64,000 nt of DNA from Gigantopelta aegis (Eukaryota; Mollusca; Gastropoda; Neomphalida; Peltospiridae): assembly GCF_016097555.1 (NCBI RefSeq), contig NC_054703.1, forward strand, positions 9,590,894 to 9,654,893, written 5' to 3'. Of this stretch, positions 11,567-25,779 are shown piece by piece. The notes under the pieces are model-generated. The model saw only the letters and a program-made list of their open reading frames with translations, ran no database searches and was not told the DNA's origin. Every line of letters starts with the position of its first letter. Positions within the stretch are counted from its first letter, which is position 1. The translations under genes were made by a program, and so were the position numbers.

Positions 11567-12348
11567 TGTGAGGAGTAGTGAAGGCTAAAACACGTTGCGC
11601 ATTTTTGACAATAGTCCCTCGTTTTCTGTGTTTTCTAATTTGAATATTTGTCTGACCACTTCAACTCGTTGCTTCGTTACACGTCACGAGTCGCCACGAG
11701 TAGTCACATTGTAACTTGTCTGCCCACGTGTGGTTCTGAACTGTTTTCACTACACCATGTCCATGCATGTCCCAAATTGCTGAACCATTTGGAATACTGG
11801 TTCAAAAATACTTTAGTACAATTGTTTAAAACGCTAAAAAGGATGATTTGTCCTGCTATGCAGAGTTTTGAACGCAGAGAGTTCCCGGTAACATGCTTGT
11901 TTTACTACTGTCGTAGCGCAACTTGTACAACTATATTCAAATGTAATCTATATATTTAGCTGTTCAGGAACGATTGAATTCATTGTTATTCTGTCACCTG
12001 CTATTCAATCAATGACTTCGTCTTTAGTTAATTAGTGGCTAGCAATCAGACCAATTCCTGTTGAAGTACATTACAATAATCAACGACTCTATGGATTTTA
12101 ATTGTTGTCCCAAACATAACAACTTAGGACTACAAACCATGGCAATTATCTTTAAACAAATATATGTATCTTATAAATCTAGTATCCGGGATTTGTTTTA
12201 GACACAAATGAGAGACGCAAGGAGACAAGCTCTGCTGTCCGTAACTTTGAGGTTATTTGTTGCAATATCAACTCTATCGGGAGACAGACGTGTGCCATTC
12301 ACCCACGAACTGATACCTATAATAGTATATATATTACCACGTTGTTAA

Positions 12349-12731
12349 AGGGACATTCCTGAGTGTGCTGCAATTTTAAGACGTTGTCGACTAACAGAGA
12401 CTTTTTTAACGATTGTAATTACATATCAAATATATATTTTTCCGCATAAAATATTAGTGGCTATATGTTAAACGTGTTCTGATCGTTCTAATATTTGTAC
12501 TGGATTAAATTTCATTCTATTGCCTAAACTATTACTTTTCGTGCGTACGAAAGCATTTGAATACAAAATCCAGTTTGGGCTTTTTACAAATATTAAGACG
12601 ACCAGAAACATTTTGAATATACAGACACTGATTTTCTAAACAAGAAAATGTATTTAATATGTAAGTTTAATCGTAGAAATATTTTATTAGTTGGAAACAT
12701 CTTACAATGCAGCAATCTCAGAAATGCCTCT
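12349..12731. mobile_element. piggyBac-type MITE (TTAA target), copy 2
   Basis: Same ends as the element at 1547 (AGGGACATTCCTGAG at the left) with TTAA on both sides (12345-12348 and 12732-12735). It sits at the position homologous to 31204-31594, preceded in both modules by the same CCTATAATA.TATATAT sequence, so it was inserted before the duplication. Confidence 0.8.
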
Positions 12732-12804
12732 TTAAAATGAGTTCCTGTTGGAAAGGATATTAAGAACCTACAAGCCATCTTGTGAGTTATTCATTCGTTT
12801 ACAC

Positions 12805-13369
12805 CAACATGAAGGATAAACTACACGGTGTTACTATTATATTTAAACCAACATGAAGGATAAACTACACGGTGTTACTGTTATATTTAAAACAAATCGA
12901 AGGATAAACTACACGGTGTTACTATTATATTTAAAACAACATGAAGGATAAACTACACGGTGTTACTGTTATATTTAAAACAAATCGAAGGATAAACTAC
13001 ACGGTGTTACTATTATATTTAAACCAACATGAAGGATAAACTACACGGTGTTACTGTTATATTTAAAACAAATCGAAGGATAAACTACACGGTGTTACTA
13101 TTATATTTAAAACAACATGAAGGATAAACTACACGGTGTTACTGTTATATTTAAAACAACATGAAGGATAAACTACACAGTGCTACTATTATATTTAAGC
13201 CAACATAAATGATAAACTACACGGTGCTACTATTATATTTAAACCAACACGAAGGATAAACTACACGGTGTTACTATTATATTTAAAGCAACATGAAGGA
13301 TAAACTACACGGTGTTACTGTTATATTTAAAACATCATGAAGGATAAACTACACGGCGTTACTATTATA
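12805..13369. repeat. Minisatellite, 44-bp unit, about 13 copies
   Basis: Units of 44 bp containing GAAGGATAAACTACACGGTG and TTACTATTATATTTAAA. Two unit types (AACATGAAGG and AAATCGAAGG) alternate in the left half, suggesting expansion of a dimer. Module 2 has only one unit at about 31661-31712. Confidence 0.95.
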
Positions 13370-13404
13370 GTCAAGTAAATATCTGAACATGTTAACTCGT
13401 AAGA

Positions 13405-13500
13405 ACGGTCTCTATGGTGTTGTGGTTAAGACATAGGACATAAGGCTGATAGGTACAGGGTTCGTAGCCTGGTACCGGCTCCCGCCCTAAATAAATAGCA
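13405..13500 (+). mobile_element. tRNA-headed SINE fragment (second family)
   Basis: Head sequence GGTGTTGTGGTTAAGACATA and GGGTTCGTAGCCTGGTACCG, tRNA-like, cut off by an AAT microsatellite. Module 2 has a longer copy at 31740-31990; minus-strand relatives are at 58060 and 60478. Confidence 0.7.
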
Positions 13501-13535
13501 ATAGTAATAATAATAATAATAATAATGTTTGTATT

Positions 13536-13750
13536 GTTAAACTACACCACTAGAGTACAATGATTTATTAATTATCGAATATTGGATGCGAAACACTTGG
13601 TAATTTTAACAAATAGTTAACTACGGCCTTTGATATAACAGCCGTGGTGCACTGGCTTGAACGTGAAATACCCAAAATAGGTCTCCATATCGGCCACGCA
13701 TTAAGTGTATGCTCTAGCACGGCGCAACACCCCGCCCTATGGGATTCAAA
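13536..13750 (-). mobile_element. tRNA-headed SINE, alternative tail
   Basis: Minus-strand copy. The tail reads CACCACTAGAGTACAATGAT and ATTGGATGCGAAACACTTGG, and the body AGCCGTGGTGCACTGGCTTG. Shared with 32630-32890 of module 2, hence older than the duplication. A CA tract follows at 13770-13792. Confidence 0.75.
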
Positions 13751-14261
13751 GCTACACACGCCAACCTGCACACACACACACACACACACACATGTATTCA
13801 AAACACAACTTTTCCAAAATGCATCAGTATTAGTTCTGTTTTATATTAATAAATATTTTACGTCAAACACTATAAAACATTCATGAACTGTTTTGATGAG
13901 TTTCGTATAGTGTTTGATTTTACATCCATGTGGAAATAGCCGGTGCAAGCTTCGATCTCCGCATGTACACACCCATTAAAGCAACGCGTATTTTAATTGT
14001 TATTATCATTTGGGTTTTGTATCATACATTATAAAAAAATATACCTTAGCTTTAGCGAAATGAAAATATAAAATCCAAAATGCAATCGTCCTGATAACAG
14101 ATAGTTTAATTTTGACAGAAGTCAATCAAAGGTAAAACTTCCAGTGAACTATTTCATATAAAACCGTTTTACTTATTAACTCCGTATGCCCTTCAACTAA
14201 TGGTATTCATGCAATACTATAAAACGCGTTAAAATACCGGAGACTGAGATTGTATTTAAAT

Positions 14262-14870
14262 CATACATTAAATACACATAGGCATCGATTTAAGTGCTGT
14301 GACAGTATATCAGTGTTATAGTATGTATGTACACATATACATTAAATACACATATACACCTATTTAAGTGCAGTGACAGTATACCAATGTTATAGTATGT
14401 ACACAGATACATTAAATACACATAGATACCTATTTAAGTGCAGTGACAGTATATCAATGTTATAGTATGTACACAGATACATTAAATACACATAGATACC
14501 TATTTAAGTGCAGTGACAGTATATCAATGTTATAGTATGTACACAGATACATTAGATACACATAGATACCTATTTAAGTGCAGTGACAGTATATCAATGT
14601 TATAGTATGTACACAGATACATTAAATACACATAGATACCTATTTAAGAGCAGTGACAGTATATCAATGTTATAGTATGTACACAGATACATTAAATACA
14701 CAAAGATACCTATTTAATTGCAGTGACAGTATATCAGTGTTATAGTGTGTATGCACACATATACATTAAATACACATAGATACGTATTTAAGTGCAGTAA
14801 CAGTATATACATGTTATAGTATGTATGTGCACATATTCATTAAATACACATATATACCTATTTAAGCAAC
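14262..14870. repeat. Minisatellite, 70-bp unit, 8-9 copies (module 1)
   Basis: Units contain TACATTAAATACACATAGAT, CTATTTAAGTGCAGTGACAG and TGTTATAGTATGTACACAGA. Units at both edges are more diverged than those in the centre. Module 2 keeps about one unit (33545-33625). This unit is unrelated to the 70-bp satellite at 18385, despite equal length. Confidence 0.93.
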
Positions 14871-15339
14871 CAAAATGAGCGTCACTGTTATACTTATCTG
14901 TTTCAGTTGTAGATCCAACACGACAGTGGCAATATCTGGTTATTGACCATCTTCCCTGCGATTTATAGCAGCAAAACTGCCAATCAGATTTTATATTAAA
15001 TATAATCCACACGGGTGTTATTATTTTTCACTGAAAAACCAATATGATTTTACATGTATTGTGATTGACAAGGCTGCTATGCTTTAGTTGAAAGGTTTTA
15101 TAACTCATTAAACACTTCAGCTTAGCGAGAGACGAGTCAGTCGAATTAAAGTAAAGACATACATGCAATGTGTGTGGGCCTGTGTATGTGTTAGTCTGTG
15201 TTTACTGTGCTGCGTTGTGCTGTGTTCTTGTGTGTGTTGATGTGTGATGTACGTTGTAGTATAAACGGTCTCACACGGTAGCTTGTTTAGTGTTCCCTAT
15301 GTATGTAAATGTGCGTGTTTGTGTATATGTGTGTGTGGT

Positions 15340-15768
<429 letters not shown>

Positions 15769-15829
15769 CGTCAATATCATATATTAGGAATAAAAATTGT
15801 CATAATACGTTATTTTTATTCCTGGTTTT

Positions 15830-17460
15830 AGTGTAGAAACATATGTAGCCATAATCAGGCCAGGAGCATTAGCCAAAATATAACAAGCACCCGGAAAAAA
15901 TTAGTAGAAAGCTGAATTTTTCAGGAGAGTTCCAAAAACCATACCTAGGCCAAAATCACAAAGTTCTGCAAATTCTATCATGTGGCATTTTTTAAAATTC
16001 AAGATGACCGCCATCACATCAGATAAACATGGGAAAACTCTAATAGCATCAAACCTGCTCAACCATCGGCCTCAGAACAATATTTTTAATGTGTAAAATC
16101 ATCTTAAAATATTATTGTAAATATTATAAAATGCACCACTGTTAATGTCACACATTACCAAATCCTCTCAGTACAGCTGGAAAAAGTTCAAGCAACACAG
16201 TTGAAATGGCCATTGGCGTGTCCAGTGTGTTGAATAGAAGATTGCATTCCTTCAAATATTCCATTTGGGATAAGCTGACTTTCATAAAGATACTACGTTT
16301 TGTGTAACGTTCCATCTGATCCAGACACTGATGCGTGTTCAGTCGTGTTACCAAATGATGTGTTTGGGGTTTCTTGAATAACCCAAGTAGTTCATGATAC
16401 TGAGCTGCTAAATGTTAATATACAAATGTTTTTTTAAAGACAGCCGTAGATGACAAAGTAATGAAGAAATGTAAAAAAACATTTTTATTATTATTTGCAT
16501 GCTCTGTTAACACAAAATTATATTTATCTTTTCATTTTTTAGATATCTTCATTTTGAATTTTAAATGTACATTAATATGCAACATGGCAATAACGTTGAG
16601 AGTTAGATGGGTTTTTGCATTATGAAATAAAAGACACATTAACAAAATAATTATAACAAATACATGAACTTTTTTTTAAACTTGAGAACGAATGAAAAAT
16701 AGTTTTAAGTAATAATTTTGTTATGCACATTATTTAATTACTGTGTTAATTGCATGTTCTCTCGGGCATGCCACCCAATTTAATTTAAAATATACAATGG
16801 TTTATCTTAAGTTATCTACTCTTGATGCATTTACTTACTACTTTATACTTGCTTCACTCTTCACATAAATTGTAAATATTACTTTGAATTTATTTTGTTG
16901 TTGTGCTTGTGTATTTCAGTGTATGCCCTGTTTGGCAATATATACTGCGCAAAAGGAATAAGGAATCACAACTACGCTAGTAAAGTATGCAACAGCAACT
17001 CTCATACACAATGTCAGGAAGTTACCTGTGTTAATATCAATCAGACATTACACATACATTACCAAGTGTACTTTTTTCTTTCTCCGAGTATATTCTGTAT
17101 ACCTTGCACAGAATGGCATTTATTTATATGGTATGTTAACCAAATAGTGCATATACATGTAACATGGGGGTGATCCCTAAGTGTTAATACTACTGGGATT
17201 TACCGTACCATTCGGAAACACTTAACTGATATTAAAATTTTAAAATTAATCACAATAAAATTATAAAAATAATAAAATAAAAAAACAAGTTTAAATTTGT
17301 CGATATATGTCCGCAATATGAAAACTGTAGGCCCTAATGTGCTGGCACTCGCTTCATCAATGCTCCTTAGCTAATTTAAGCAGACATTACGTGCGATATG
17401 TTTTAACATGTTCATATACCACTAAGGTTTCGAGCAGACATTATACACCATTTAAATAGA
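15830..17460. other. Intergenic stretch, two weak exon-like islands
   Basis: At 16148-16354 on the minus strand a 68-codon frame (MERYTKRSIFMKV, LLELFPAVLRGFGN) has less biased composition than its surroundings. At 16920-17080 on the plus strand TATTTCAG is followed by a cysteine-bearing frame (VYALFGNIYCAKG). Neither is recognisable or has supporting neighbours. The rest is AT-rich with no signal. Confidence 0.3.
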
Positions 17461-17463
17461 GAA

Positions 17464-17572
17464 TAACTAGTTAATGACGTCGGATATCTGCTTGACCCTG
17501 TAAAGGTAAAAATGGAAATGTTTCATTGGCCTGAAAAGGATAAAGCAGATAGCCAACGTCATTAACTAGTTA
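17464..17572. mobile_element. Fold-back MITE
   Basis: Arms of about 30 bases: TAACTAGTTAATGACGTCGG at the left and its near reverse complement, ending AACGTCATTAACTAGTTA, at the right, around a 45-base centre. Arms differ at a few positions. No coding capacity. Confidence 0.75.
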
Positions 17573-17904
17573 TATATACCCTGTAGACCATCAACATTAA
17601 GGGGAACAACTATTATTTATGTTATTTCAGCTACATTGTACCATGACCTACAGGTCAAATGATTGATTCTGTAATGTAGCTATGCGTGTGACGTCACCAG
17701 AGTAACGTCAACAGTTATATACTGCTACTATAAGGAAGACTTTGCTTTATCCGTCATCACATTCTGGCAATAGAAATGGTGGTCGAAGGATAAAATAGCA
17801 TTACACGCAATCTTATATTAATAGATATTGGTAGCGCTACTTTCTCCCCTTTCCTCGTCTATGAAACTGGGATGCCTACAATGTATGTGTGCATTACCCC
17901 TTCC

Positions 17905-18165
17905 CAGGGGGCGGGATGTAGCCAAGTGGTAAAGTGCTCGGTTAATGAGCAGTCAATCTGTGATCGATCCCCTCGGTGAGCTCATTGGGCTATTTCTCGT
18001 TCCAGCCAGTGTACCATGTGTGTCATATTACAGGCCGTAGTATATGCTATCCTGTCTATGGGATGATGCATATAAAATACTCCTTGCTATTAATGGAAAA
18101 ACGTAGCGGGTTCCCTCTCTAAGACAATGTCAAAATTATCAAATGCTTGATATCAAATCGCTAAT
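17905..18165 (+). mobile_element. tRNA-headed SINE
   Basis: Head GGGATGTAGCCAAGTGGTAA, B-box region GTGATCGATCCCCTCGG, body TTTCTCGTTCCAGCCAGTG and GGATGATGCATATAAAATAC. The tail is not preserved beyond about 18130. Confidence 0.8.
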
Positions 18166-18384
18166 GGTTTGTAAAGCAATGTGCTCGAGATGTGTCAACA
18201 AACTTAAACTTTACATAATCAAGCAAATAAAAAGTTATCTATTCACTGTAAGTTCCATTATATTGTTTCTAAAATCACTTTTAAATATTCCGTCCTAAAT
18301 TATTACTTTTGTTTGTTTTACAGTTTTGGGTCACACCAACAATGAGATACATTGTATATGTCCCACGGTTGGTCAGATAGAGAA

Positions 18385-21300
18385 TAATACACAAGTACCC
18401 ATGAGAAACAGATTTGAATTACCACTAGTGGCTGTCATAGTTCCAGTCAAGTCACAATACACAAGTACCCATGAGAAACAGATTTTTATTACCACTAGTG
18501 GCTGTCATAGTTCCAGTCAAGTCACAATACACAAGTACCCATGAGAAACAGATTTGTATTACCACTAGTGGCTGTCATAGTTCCAGTCAAGTCACACAAT
18601 ACACAAGTACCCATGAGAAACAGATTTGTATTACCACTAGTGGCTGTCATAGTTCCAGTCAAGTCACAATACACAAGTACCCATGAGAAACAGATTTGTA
18701 TTACCACTAGTGGCTGTCATAGTTCCAGTCAAGTCACAATACACAAGTACCCATGAGAAACAGATTTGTATTACCACTAGTGGCTGTCATAGTTCCAGTC
18801 AAGTCACAATACACAAGTACCCATGAGAAACAGATTTGTATTACCACTAGTGGCTGTCATAGTTCCAGTCAAGTCACAATACACAAGTACCCATGAGAAA
18901 CAGATTTGTATTACCACTAGTGGCTGTCATAGTTCCAGTCAAGTCACAATACACAAGTACCCATGAGAAACAGATTTGTATTACCACTAGTGGCTGTCAT
19001 AGTTCCAGTCAAGTCACAATACACAAGTACCCATGAGAAACAGATTTGTATTACCACTAGTGGCTGTCATAGTTCCAGTCAAGTCACAGTACACAAGTAC
19101 CCATGAGAAACAGATTTGTACCACTATGAGAAAGTCACAGTATACCCATTTTGTATTACCACTAGTGGCTGTCATAGTTCCAGTCAAGTCACAGTACACA
19201 AGTACCCATGAGAAACAGATTTGTATTACCACTAGTGGCTGTCATAGTTCCAGTCAAGTTTGTATTACCACTAGTGGCTGTCATAGTTCACACAGTACAC
19301 AAGTACCCATGAGAAACAGATTTGTATTACCACTAGTGGCTGTCATAGTTCCAGTCAAGTCACAATACACAAGTACCCATGAGAAACAGATTTGTATTAC
19401 CACTAGTGGCTGTCATAGTTCCAGTCAAGTCACAATACACAAGTACCCATGAGAAACAGATTTGTATTACCACTAGTGGCTGTCATAGTTCCAGTCAAGT
19501 CACAATACACAAGTACCCATGAGAAACAGATTTGTATTACCACTAGTGGCTGTCATAGTTCCAGTCAAGTCACAATACACAAGTACCCATGAGAAACAGA
19601 TTTGTATTACCACTAGTGGCTGTCATAGTTCCAGTCAAGTCACAATACACAAGTACCCATGAGAAACAGATTTGTATTACCACTAGTATAGTTCCAGTCC
19701 ACAATACACAAGTGAGAAACAGATTTGTATTACCACTAGTGGCTGTCATAGTTCCAGTCAAGTCACAATACACAAGTACCCATGAGAAACAGATTTGTAT
19801 TACCACTAGTGGCTGTCATAGTTCCAGTCAAGTCACAATACACAAGTACCCATGAGAAACAGATTTGTATTACCACTAGTGGCTGTCATAGTTCCAGTCA
19901 AGTCACAATACACAAGTACCCATGAGAAACAGATTTGTATTACCACTAGTGGCTGTCATAGTTCCAGTCAAGTCACAATACACAAGTACCCATGAGAAAC
20001 AGATTTGTATTACCACTAGTGGCTGTCATAGTTCCAGTCAAGTCACAATACACAAGTACCCATGAGAAACAGATTTGTATTACCACTAGTGGCTGTCATA
20101 GTTCCAGTCAAGTCACAATACACAAGTACCCATGAGAAACAGATTTGTATTACCACTAGTGGCTGTCATAGTTCCAGTCAAGTCACAATACACAAGTACC
20201 CATGAGAAACAGATTTGTATTACCACTAGTGGCTGTCATAGTTCCAGTCAAGTCACAATACACAAGTACCCATGAGAAACAGATTTGTATTACCACTAGT
20301 GGCTGTCATAGTTCCAGTCAAGTCACAATACACAAGTACCCATGAGAAACAGATTTGTATTACCACTAGTGGCTGTCATAGTTCCAGTCAAGTCACAATA
20401 CACAAGTACCCATGAGAAACAGATTTGTATTACCACTAGTGGCTGTCATAGTTCCAGTCAAGTCACAATACACAAGTACCCATGAGAAACAGATTTGTAT
20501 TACCACTAGTGGCTGTCATAGTTCCAGTCAAGTCACAATACACAAGTACCCATGAGAAACAGATTTGTATTACCACTAGTGGCTGTCATAGTTCCAGTCA
20601 AGTCACAATACACAAGTACCCATGAGAAACAGATTTGTATTACCACTAGTGGCTGTCATAGTTCCAGTCAAGTCACAATACACAAGTACATGAGAAACAG
20701 ATTTGTATTACCACTAGTGGCTGTCATAGTTCCAGAGAAACAGATTTTGTATTACCACTAGTGGCTGTCATAGTTCCAGTCAAGTCACAATACACAAGTA
20801 CCCATGAGAAACAGATTTGTATTACCACTAGTGGCTGTCATAGTTCCAGTCAAGTCACAATACACAAGTACCCATGAGAAACAGATTTGTATTACCACTA
20901 GTGGCTGTCATAGTTCCAGTCAAGTCACAATACACAAGTACCCATGAGAAACAGATTTGTATTACCACTAGTGGCTGTCATAGTTCCAGTCAAGTCACAA
21001 TACACAAGTACCCATGAGAAACAGATTTGTATTACCACTAGTGGCTGTCATAGTTCCAGTCAAGTCACAATACACAAGTACCCATGAGAAACAGATTTGT
21101 ATTATAGTACCAGTCAAGTCACAATACACAAGTACCCATGAGAAACAGATTTGTATTACCACTAGTGGCTGTCATAGTTCCAGTCAAGTCACAATACACA
21201 AGTACCCATGAGAAACAGATTTGTATTACCACTAGTGGCTGTCATAGTTCCAGTCAAGTCACAATACACAAGTACCCATGAGAAACAGATTTGTATTACC

Positions 21301-24214
21301 ACTAGTGGCTGTCATAGTTCCAGTCAAGTCACAATACACAAGTACCCATGAGAAACAGATTTGTATTACCACTACTAGTGTCAAGTCTGTCATAGTTCCA
21401 GTCAAGTCACAATACACAAGTACCCATGAGAAACAGATTTGTATTACCACTAGTGGCTGTCATAGTTCCAGTCAAGTCACAATACACAAGTACCCATGAG
21501 AAACAGATTTGTATTACCACTAGTGGCTGTCATAGTTCCAGTCAAGTCACAGTACACAAGTACCCATGAGAAACAGATTTGTATTACCACTAGTGGCTGT
21601 CATAGTTCCAGTCAAGTCACAATACACAAGTACCCATGAGAAACAGATTTGTATTACCACTAGTGGCTGTCATAGTTCCAGTCAAGTCACAATACACAAG
21701 TACCCATGAGAAACAGATTTGTATTACCACTAGTGGCTGTCATAGTTCCAGTCAAGTCACAATACACAAGTACCCATGAGAAACAGATTTGTATTACCAC
21801 TAGTGGCTGTCATAGTTCCAGTCAAGTCACAATACACAAGTACCCATGAGAAACAGATTTGTATTACCACTAGTGGCTGTCATAGTTCCAGTCAAGTCAC
21901 AATACACAAGTACCCATGAGAAACAGATTTGTATTACCACTAGTGGCTGTCATAGTTCCAGTCAAGTCACAATACACAAGTACCCATGAGAAACAGATTT
22001 GTATTACCACTAGTGGCTGTCATAGTTCCAGTCAAGTCACAATACACAAGTACCCATGAGAAACAGATTTGTATTACCACTAGTGGCTGTCATAGTTCCA
22101 GTCAAGTCACAATACACAAGTACCCATGAGAAACAGATTTGTATTACCACTAGTGGCTGTCATAGTTCCAGTCAAGTCACAATACACAAGTACCCATGAG
22201 AAACAGATTTGTATTACCACTAGTGGCTGTCATAGTTCCAGTCAAGTCACAATACACAAGTACACAAGTACCACTATGAGAAACAGATTTGTATTACCAC
22301 TAGTGGCTGTCATAGTTCCAGTCAAGTCACAATACACAAGTACCCATGAGAAACAGATTTGTATTACCACTAGTGGCTGTCAGTCAAGTCACAGTACACA
22401 AGTACCCATGAGAAACAGATTTGTATTACCACTAGTGGCTGTCATAGTTCCAGTCAAGTCACAGTACACAAGTACCCATGAGAAACAGATTTGTATTACC
22501 ACTAGTGGCTGTCATAGTTCCAGTCAAGTCACAATACACAAGTACCCATGAGAAACAGATTTGTATTACCACTAGTGGCTGTCATAGTTCCAGTCAAGTC
22601 ACAATACACAAGTACCCATGAGAAACAGATTTGTATTACCACTAGTGGCTGTCATAGTTCCAGTCAAGTCACAATACACAAGTACCCATGAGAAACAGAT
22701 TTGTATTACACTAGTGGCTGTCATAGTTCCAGTCAAGTCACAATACACAAGTACCCATGAGAAACAGATTTGTATTACCACTAGTGGCTGTCATAGTTCC
22801 AGTCAAGTCACAATACACAAGTACCCATGAGAAACAGATTTGTATTACCACTAGTGGCTGTCATAGTTCCAGTCAAGTCACAATACACAAGTACCCATGA
22901 GAAACAGATTTGTATTACCACTAGTGGCTGTCATAGTTCCAGTCAAGTCACAATACACAAGTACCCATGAGAAACAGATTTGTATTACCACTAGTGGCTG
23001 TCATAGTTCCAGTCAAGTCACAATACACAAGTACCCATGAGAAACAGATTTTTGTATTACCACTAGTGGCTGTCATAGTTCCAGTCAAGTCACAATACAC
23101 AAGTACCCATGAGAAACAGATTTGTATTACCACTAGTGGCTGTCATAGTTCCAGTCAAGTCACAATACACAAGTACCCATGAGAAACAGATTTGTATTAC
23201 CACTAGTGGCTGTCATAGTTCCAGTCAAGTCACAATACACAAGTACCCATGAGAAACAGATTTGTATTACCACTAGTGGCTGTCATAGTTCCAGTCAAGT
23301 CACAATACACAAGTACCCATGAGAAACAGATTTGTGGCTGTCATAGTAGTCAAGTCACAATACACAAGTACCCATGAGCTGTCATAGTTCCAGTCAAGTC
23401 ACAATACACAAGTACCCATGAGAAACAGATTTGTATTACCACTAGTGGCTGTCATAGTTCCAGTCAAGTCACAATACACAAGTACCCATGAGAAACAGAT
23501 TTGTATTACCACTAGTGGCTGTCATAGTTCCAGTCAAGTCACAGTACACAAGTACCCATGAGAAACAGATTTGTATTACCACTAGTGGCTGTCATAGTTC
23601 CAGTCAAGTCACAGTACACAAGTACCCATGAGAAACAGATTTGTATTACCACTAGTGGCTGTCACCAGTCAAGTCACAGTACACAAGTATTACCACTAGT
23701 GGCTGTCATAGTTCCAGTCAAGTCACAATACACAAGTACCCATGAGAAACAGATTTGTATTACCACTAGTGGCTGTCATAGTTCCAGTCAAGTCACAATA
23801 CACAAGTACCCATGAGAAACAGATTTGTATTACCACTAGTGGCTGTCATAGTTCCAGTCAAGTCACAATACACAAGTACCCATGAGAAACAGATTTGTAT
23901 TACCACTAGTGGCTGTCATAGTTCCAGTCAAGTCACAATACACAAGTACCCATGAGAAACAGATTTGTATTACCACTAGTGGCTGTCATAGTTCCAGTCA
24001 AGTCACAATACACAAGTACCCATGAGAAACAGATTTGTATTACCACTAGTGGCTGTCATAGTTCCAGTCAAGTCACAATACACAAGTACCCATGAGAAAC
24101 AGATTTGTATTACCACTAGTGGCTGTCATAGTTCCAGTCAAGTCACAATACACAAGTACCCATGAGAAACAGATTTGTATTACCACTAGTGGCTGTCATA
24201 GTTCCAGTCAAGTC
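18385..24214 (+). repeat. Satellite array, 70-bp unit, about 83 copies
   Basis: A 5.8-kb head-to-tail array with unit ACAATACACAAGTACCCATG + AGAAACAGATTTGTATTACC + ACTAGTGGCTGTCATAGTTC + CAGTCAAGTC. Most units are identical. The first units carry edge changes (TTTGAATT, TTTTTATT). About a dozen units are shortened or recombined, for example near 19120-19160, 19258-19300, 19685-19720, 20690-20745, 21100, 21370, 22260, 22380, 23330-23390 and 23665-23695. A CAGTACAC variant is clustered near several of these. The unit is not a multiple of three, so reading frames run only two or three units; it is non-coding. The left flank shows an acceptor-like TTTGTTTTACAG (to about 18322). Confidence 0.97.
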
Positions 24215-24489
24215 GAAGCTATCCATACATGTTTGTGGTTCAAGTGTTTTAAGACAAATCATCTTCAACAGTCTCGAATGTATTATTTTATTTTTCTTAC
24301 AAACCCTGAACAAATTATTTATTTAGTTTCAGGAATAAATATTAAACACACCGACCGAATATTTACGTTGAAAATGTCAACATTAATGACGGACAGAAAT
24401 GACGTAATAGATGACGTCATAGACACAATATCGTACTCAATGACACCATGTCTTTATATGTATTCGGGCCACTTGGGACATTACCTCGG

Positions 24490-24690
24490 AACGGCTGACC
24501 TCTTACACGGGTTGTAAAGCATTCGCTTGATATTCGGTCGGTTAGGGATCGATCTCCGTTGGTGGGGCCACAGCGGGTTTCCTCCCTCAATATCTGTGTG
24601 TCCTCAACCGTTTGTCTGACGCCATATAACCGTAAATAAAACGTGTTGAGTGCGTCGTTAAATAAACAATGTCCTTTCTTCCTTCTTACA
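24490..24690 (+). mobile_element. tRNA-headed SINE with internal deletion
   Basis: The head GGTCGGTTAGGGATCGATC joins directly to the distal part CCACAGCGGGTTTCCTCCCT and the tail ATAACCGTAAATAAAACGTG, GCGTCGTTAAATAAACAATG, TTTCTTCCTTC. The body between is missing. Confidence 0.75.
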
Positions 24691-25644
24691 CGGATGTATA
24701 ATATATTATGACTGAATAAACTGTCTTATGAACTGTATCCATTGCACTGCAGTGAATGGATTTTAAACAACATACTACAAGTCTGCAAATTACATTAAAC
24801 TAGTTACCCAAATTAAGTAACATCACTTATGTTCATTGTTTTAAAAAATGGAACTAATGTTTGAATAAACACTTTAATTGAACAAATCAAAACATAACAC
24901 AATAAACACACCTAGTACTGAAAGATTAAACTCAGTTTACCAACTCTAATAACGTAACGTACATAAGCTATGACAGGACATAACTTTCCAAAATAGCGGG
25001 AGATAAAGAGAGAAGCAGGCAGACGGGCACAAGCAAAGAAATATTAAACACAAAGAGAAATACATGAATTATCAAGGTGTTTACAGACACAGACAGACGC
25101 ACTTAGATATAGAGATACACGGGAGTACGGAGACACTGATGGCGATACACGAATCATGTCAGGAACATATAGAAGATTGTCAGGAAATAGAATACTCAAC
25201 GAACTGCTCGACACTACTGTTTATCTTCCACGAGTGAATTGATGTTGTCCTCCCGAATAGCGAGTTTGGTGTTATGTTTATTAACCATTATAATTTGTTT
25301 GTATTATATAATGGAAGATGTTCAAACGATATTGTTATTGAAAACAAGTTTGCAAGTTGAGAACAAGAGTATGCTGCGTCATATCTGTGACGCACGTATC
25401 GCTGATGACGTAAATTAGTCATTGACATGAATACCGCCATGGTTCTTACACTTAATACCCTTGTTTATTGCTGCCAAAAAGTTGTGACGTCAAATATTGT
25501 GAAGCACAGATTATGAAGTCAACACGTATCTAGGGGGAGAAATGAGTTGTTTCTTTCCTTAGGCAAATATAATTTTTCTTTCCCCACTTCGTTCTACCCA
25601 TATGGATAATATTCAAACATTGGCACACACTCACGCACGCAAAC

Positions 25645-25645
25645 A

Positions 25646-25690
<45 letters not shown>

Positions 25691-25720
25691 ACACACAAAC
25701 ACTCACACACACACACAAAG
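25645..25720. repeat. (CA)n microsatellite
   Basis: A pure CA tract to about 25686, followed by CA-rich sequence with TTT and AAAC interruptions. It is homologous to the tract at 7457. Confidence 0.93.
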
Positions 25721-25779
25721 TCTCATGAAAATATATGTATGTCAGTACCAACACATACATGCATGATACAAGCTGGACT

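Noticed and set aside
16895-17173. Cysteine-bearing 92-codon frame
   Set aside because: It starts at TTG, has no ATG in a good context, and its second half is compositionally random; no family recognised.
18385-24214. CRISPR-like regularity
   Set aside because: Units are contiguous with no unique spacers, and the genome is clearly eukaryotic.
18326-24517. Repeated frames such as MRNRFVLPLVAVIVPVK and THEKQICITTSGCHSSSQV across the satellite
   Set aside because: The unit is 70 bases, not a multiple of three, so each frame ends within about three units; they are two readings of the same satellite.
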